Below, piece by piece: positions 60,798 to 64,000 of a DNA stretch of 64,000 nt; positions within the stretch are counted from its first letter, which is position 1; the number at the start of each line of letters is the position of its first letter. A program made the position numbers and the translations under genes. The notes below the pieces were generated by a model. It did no database searches. It was not told where the DNA came from and saw nothing but the letters and a program-made list of their open reading frames with translations. The stretch lies in assembly GCA_964608965.1 (NCBI GenBank), contig CAZSPZ010000006.1, forward strand, positions 9,231 to 73,230, in the 5' to 3' direction. This DNA comes from UBA10908 sp964608965 (GTDB taxonomy: Bacteria > Bacillota > Clostridia > Peptostreptococcales > Anaerovoracaceae).

Positions 60798-61264
60798 TTT
60801 TTACTCACCTCTTCCATCCGTCGCAGCAATTGCACTAATCGCGAAGATTGCAGTCCATCTGCCATGGAAGCATCAAGACAATGCACGGTAAATATGTCGT
60901 CATCCAGAGATATGGTTATGGTTCCGGGGGTCAATGTTATGGAATTGGCAAGGAGAACCCGCGCAGTTCCCGTAACGAGATCTGTTCGGAATTTAACAAT
61001 CAGTGGACTTGGCTTTTTTTTACGCGCGACAACAAAGCGTATCGAACCTATGTTTGCCTTAATAATTTCAATCAATAAGGCAGCGATATACTGTAATATG
61101 TAAAAAAACTGACGGATAATCTGCAGGTCTTTCTTAACGCTATAGCCCATATAATTGCACAAAAACCAAAAAATTGCCGCCGAAAAGAACAAACCGAAGG
61201 CAATTATTTCAACGGTGACCTGCGCATTAAATATTAACCATAAAGAGAATAATAATATGTACAT
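60794..61264 (-). CDS. mrpE: MrpE-like antiporter subunit
   Basis: 156-residue subunit with two N-terminal helices (about 2-30) and a soluble domain (TVHCLD, LANSITLTPGTITISLDDD) typical of MrpE/MnhE. Its ATG directly follows the TGA of the EAL-domain gene, so the two are likely translated from one message. First gene of the Mrp block. Confidence 0.93.
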   Translation of the reverse strand: MYILLFSLWLIFNAQVTVEIIAFGLFFSAAIFWFLCNYMGYSVKKDLQIIRQFFYILQYIAALLIEIIKANIGSIRFVVARKKKPSPLIVKFRTDLVTGTARVLLANSITLTPGTITISLDDDIFTVHCLDASMADGLQSSRLVQLLRRMEEVSKK

Positions 61265-63184
61265 TCAGCTATTCCTTTGTTTTAAAAATTCGATAAACTC
61301 CTTTGCAGGCATGGGCCTTGCATAATAGAAACCTTGTATTAAATCTACTTTCAATTTATGAAGCAACTCTGCCTGAATTTCCGTGTCCACACCCTCTACG
61401 ACGATTAAGAATCCCAGACGCCTGCACATTTTTATAATATCTTCGAAAACCGTTGCACTTTGCCAACTGCTCAAATAAGAGGAGAACATACTTTTATCCA
61501 TTTTTACGGCATAAAGTGGCAAGTGAGATATTTTAGATATATTGGAATACCCTGCGCCGAAATCGTCAAGCAGAATTTTTATACCTTTTCCGTCCAAGGC
61601 CCGAATGCATGAAAGTATTGCATCTGTGAATTTTGTGGCCCCCGATTCCGTGATTTCCAGCCCGATGGCCCCAAAATCCACTTGCTCTTCTTCTATGATT
61701 TTAATGATATCCTCGTAAAGGGAATCCTGTAAAAGATCTATGGTGGAGAGATTCACCTCGATAAGTTCAAGATTGAATTCTTTTATCGGGTCGTAGCTCT
61801 TTATGAATTGAACTACTTTCTTTAGCATGTATCGGTCAATATTGATAATCGTGCCGTTTGCTTCAGCTATCGGAATGAATTCCTCTGGAGAAAGTTTTCC
61901 AAGCTTGGGGTGATTAAAACGCAACAAGGCTTCCGCAGACACAAATCGATTTTCTCTTGTCGAATATATCGGTTGCAAGTATAATTCAAAGCCGTCGTTT
62001 GCGAGTGCTTCGTTCATACCCATTTCGACTTGAGTATACCGGTCCAAAGCATTCACCGCCTCTGCGCTTATTTCTGTGACGCCTGTCTTTCCTTGAATCT
62101 TTGCGGTGTAGAAGCTCGTCTCTATAAGTCGGGTAAACTTTGCCGAGGTGGTCACAAACTTCGGATCCGAAAAAGTGCAGATCGATATCGGAAGTATAAT
62201 TTCCTCTCCCAGGATATTCCATGCATGGTTTATCCGGCCGGATATTTTAGCGAGAGCTTCGTTATAGCACTCTGAATCCTCCGTCAGCACAACATAAATG
62301 GAACCGCTCATGCGAAAAACCCATCCCTTGTTTGCAATTTTGGAAAGATATTCGGCCATACTGCGCAGCGCTTCGTTGCCGGAAGCTAATCCCAAGTTTT
62401 CGCTGATGTTGAACAGGTCGTCTAAAATTACAGCAAAGCCGATATATTTGCGTTTGCTTTTATATCCTTTATCAATAAATTCCAGGAGAGCATTTAAGTT
62501 AAACGCTCCGGTCGTCACATCCAGCATATCTTCAGGAATTTGCATCGTAAAGAACAGCATCGTAATCGAAAGAGCAATGACCATGCCTGTGAGGAGATAT
62601 TCAGGGAAAAAATATTGTATGCTTACCCCGATGATACAAAACAAAACCAATACTTCTATGGTTTTATATTGAATTTTGCTGAATTTCGGCTTATTCCAAA
62701 AGAGCACCACCACTGCAGCAATAAAGTAGAACACTGTGCCGGTATAAAGGAAATTAAACATCGGCCCACGCATGTATCCGAGTTTATCATCAACATAAAA
62801 GATCAAACCCGTCATGGGATTTGTGAACAAAACAGCAGCGCTCAAAAAGGCAGGAATCAATGTAAATAAAATCCTGATCCTGTTTTCCCTGGTAATCTCA
62901 TCTGCGACGGCCATCACATAAAGCATTAAAAAAGCCGTTATCACGCTCTGAATAAAATAAAAGGGCGTGTTCAGCAAATGGTTGACCCAGGGAGGAAGTT
63001 GCGTTGCGTTCATTATAGTATAGGACCCGGCGATATCTAATATCAAGTCGCAAAGAGCAAGAACCATTACTACCGCATAAATTCGATTCTGAAGGTTGGG
63101 ATAGCGCCTTTTCTTGAAAAAATGGAAAGCAACGACTGAAAGAAAGGCCAGAGCACTTATAGCATAACCGAATTCGTATTTCAT
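61265..63184 (-). CDS. Membrane EAL-domain c-di-GMP phosphodiesterase with degenerate GGDEF
   Basis: 639-residue signalling protein. Seven N-terminal membrane helices (about 6-220) are followed by a degenerate GGDEF domain (about 230-375; active loop MSGSIYVVL instead of GGDEF) and an EAL domain (about 385-639). The EAL catalytic set looks complete: SAEALLRF, LIEVNLSTIDLL, EITES, LLDDFGAGYSN, VKMDKSM, VEGVDTE and QGFYYARPMP, so hydrolysis of c-di-GMP is likely. The gene has its own extended -10 promoter and GGTGG ribosome site. Its stop codon abuts mrpE, suggesting a link between c-di-GMP and the antiporter. Confidence 0.92.
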   Translation of the reverse strand: MKYEFGYAISALAFLSVVAFHFFKKRRYPNLQNRIYAVVMVLALCDLILDIAGSYTIMNATQLPPWVNHLLNTPFYFIQSVITAFLMLYVMAVADEITRENRIRILFTLIPAFLSAAVLFTNPMTGLIFYVDDKLGYMRGPMFNFLYTGTVFYFIAAVVVLFWNKPKFSKIQYKTIEVLVLFCIIGVSIQYFFPEYLLTGMVIALSITMLFFTMQIPEDMLDVTTGAFNLNALLEFIDKGYKSKRKYIGFAVILDDLFNISENLGLASGNEALRSMAEYLSKIANKGWVFRMSGSIYVVLTEDSECYNEALAKISGRINHAWNILGEEIILPISICTFSDPKFVTTSAKFTRLIETSFYTAKIQGKTGVTEISAEAVNALDRYTQVEMGMNEALANDGFELYLQPIYSTRENRFVSAEALLRFNHPKLGKLSPEEFIPIAEANGTIINIDRYMLKKVVQFIKSYDPIKEFNLELIEVNLSTIDLLQDSLYEDIIKIIEEEQVDFGAIGLEITESGATKFTDAILSCIRALDGKGIKILLDDFGAGYSNISKISHLPLYAVKMDKSMFSSYLSSWQSATVFEDIIKMCRRLGFLIVVEGVDTEIQAELLHKLKVDLIQGFYYARPMPAKEFIEFLKQRNS

Positions 63185-63217
63185 TGGACCACCGTTCGTA
63201 TATAATAAGCTGTTATT

Positions 63218-63246
63218 ATTATCACATTTTTGGAGATTCCTGACAA
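63218..63246 (-). promoter_or_regulatory. Promoter of EAL/antiporter operon (TTGTCA-17-TGT-GATAAT)
   Basis: Minus strand: TTGTCA (63241-63246), 17-base spacer ending in TGT (extended -10), GATAAT (63218-63223). The EAL start codon is 34 bp downstream. Confidence 0.75.
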
Positions 63247-63327
63247 CCAGTAATCTTGATAAAACTTACGTGCCCTATCCCGGTGTTTACGATTGGGTTG
63301 CCAAAGCGTAAAATATCAATAAAACAC

Positions 63328-63356
63328 TTGCAAACAATCCACTAAAATGATAAATT
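63328..63356 (+). promoter_or_regulatory. Candidate bactofilin promoter
   Basis: TTGCAA, 17-base spacer ending in TGA, TAAATT on the plus strand. Spacing and extended -10 are right, the hexamers each four of six. The rest of the 230-bp divergent gap (63185-63416) holds a weak stem at 63266-63311 and no gene. Confidence 0.4.
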
Positions 63357-63416
63357 ATTAACATCTGAAGTCAATTTACAATTATTTGTTATAGACTAAT
63401 TAAGGAGGAATCGCAA

Positions 63417-63896
63417 TTGAAACACCAGAGACCCATCACGGCTTCGGAGAAAACCGAAACCTATATCAGCCCGACCACTAAGATTACCGGTTCGATCAAT
63501 TCCGAAAACAGCATAATTTTGGATGGTAAGATCAACGGCAACCTTTCGTCTGCGAGCGATGTACTCATAACCGGTACAATTATCGGTGACGTTTCAGGTC
63601 AGGATATTGTCATTATGGGCGGCCGAATCAAAGGCGACATATTTGCCAAGGGCGACATCAAAGTGAACACAGAGACTGTTATCGTAGGAGATGTAAATGC
63701 ACAAAACATCGACTTCAACGGAAAATGCAAAGGCAATTTTATCATAGACGAAATAGTAACCCTGCGCAGCGAATCTTTAGTCGCCGGCAACATTCGTTCC
63801 ATGACCGTAGGAATGGAAACAGGCGCTGCGGTACGCGGAGAAATTCAAAGTGCTTCGGAGCGTTCCATCGACGAGAATGTTTTCAACGATTTTTAG
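63417..63896 (+). CDS. Bactofilin-like polymer-forming cytoskeletal protein
   Basis: 159-residue bactofilin (DUF583): a right-handed beta-helix of short repeats (SINSENSIILDGKINGNLSS, IGDVSGQDIVIMGGRIKGDI, KGDIKVNTETVIVGDVNAQ) flanked by disordered ends. Bactofilins form membrane-attached filaments and scaffold wall or division functions. Start TTG 63417, with AAGGAGG upstream. It diverges from the EAL gene and is the second plus-strand gene in the window. Confidence 0.9.
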   Translation: MKHQRPITASEKTETYISPTTKITGSINSENSIILDGKINGNLSSASDVLITGTIIGDVSGQDIVIMGGRIKGDIFAKGDIKVNTETVIVGDVNAQNIDFNGKCKGNFIIDEIVTLRSESLVAGNIRSMTVGMETGAAVRGEIQSASERSIDENVFNDF

Positions 63897-64000
63897 ATAA
63901 ATTCACCCACCGAAATTTGAATCAGGAGAGCATCCGATACTGATATTTGTTCTGGTCAAGTAAAATTGTAATGGCGATGTGCTTTTTCAAGCACTTTGGC

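Noticed and set aside
63266..63311. Structured stretch TTACG...CGTAA with internal CCC/GGG upstream of the bactofilin gene, considered as a c-di-GMP or other riboswitch
   Set aside because: It lacks the conserved core bases of GEMM-type riboswitches and other families I know, and its stems are short and imperfect.
63979..63994. GTGCTT-tttc-AAGCAC hairpin at the right edge
   Set aside because: Six-bp stem without a following T run; the region is cut by the window end, so a terminator cannot be supported.

Overview
The window is a continuous stretch of chromosome from an anaerobic, low-to-medium GC Gram-positive bacterium of the class Clostridia. The evidence is an electron-bifurcating [FeFe]-hydrogenase operon, a flavodiiron protein, an SLH-anchored surface protein, CarD, a YacL-type PIN-TRAM protein and consensus sigma-A promoters with strong AGGAGG ribosome binding sites. 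A placement near the Eubacteriales/Peptostreptococcales is a guess. All confident genes except two (biotin ligase at 38198 and bactofilin at 63417) lie on the minus strand, so the text below runs from high to low coordinates when it follows transcription. I saw no tRNA, rRNA, CRISPR array, insertion sequence or prophage.

Right end (51705-63896): a bactofilin gene diverges from a membrane EAL-domain (c-di-GMP phosphodiesterase-like) gene. The stop codon of the EAL gene abuts the first gene of an eleven-gene operon for an Mrp/Mbh-type cation:proton antiporter: mrpE, mrpF, mrpG, an MbhD-like subunit, a fused MbhE/MrpB subunit, mrpC, four separate MrpD/NuoL-like proton-channel subunits, and a DUF554 membrane protein. 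No NiFe-hydrogenase or complex-I redox subunits accompany it.

Hydrogenase region (43139-51684): a regulatory operon (DRTGG protein, RsbW-like ATPase, [FeFe]-hydrogenase-like probable H2 sensor, second DRTGG-like protein, PHP phosphoesterase) precedes, under a separate promoter, the structural operon hydC - GHKL ATPase - 2Fe-2S ferredoxin - hydB - hydA of a ferredoxin/NAD-linked bifurcating hydrogenase.

Middle (20463-43078): an amino-acid racemase gene with a consensus promoter leads into a 1148-residue SLH surface protein with six tandem repeats. Next, a tightly packed run of 15 housekeeping genes (DMT exporter, phosphatase, metG, tatD, flavodiiron protein, tilS, ftsH, PucR-type regulator, coaX, dusB, greA, lysS, asnS), many with overlapping stops and starts, looks like one long transcription unit (38112 down to 22481). 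An EF-G-like GTPase follows from its own promoter.

Left part (1-20262): a MacAB-like exporter (adaptor, ATPase, FtsX permease); an orphan citC with phzF, an unannotated-looking 26-residue membrane peptide, YhfC and YbjQ; an iron-sulfur protein related to QueG; YdcF; radA; a second ABC exporter with its adaptor; an OmpR/EnvZ-type two-component pair; and finally carD-yacL-ispDF-proS behind two tandem consensus promoters. proS runs off the left edge.

The best candidates for something new are the redox-free antiporter stack with four channel subunits coupled to a c-di-GMP enzyme, and the hydrogenase-sensor module beside it. Together they would join H2/ferredoxin balance, ion gradients and second-messenger signalling in about 20 kb.
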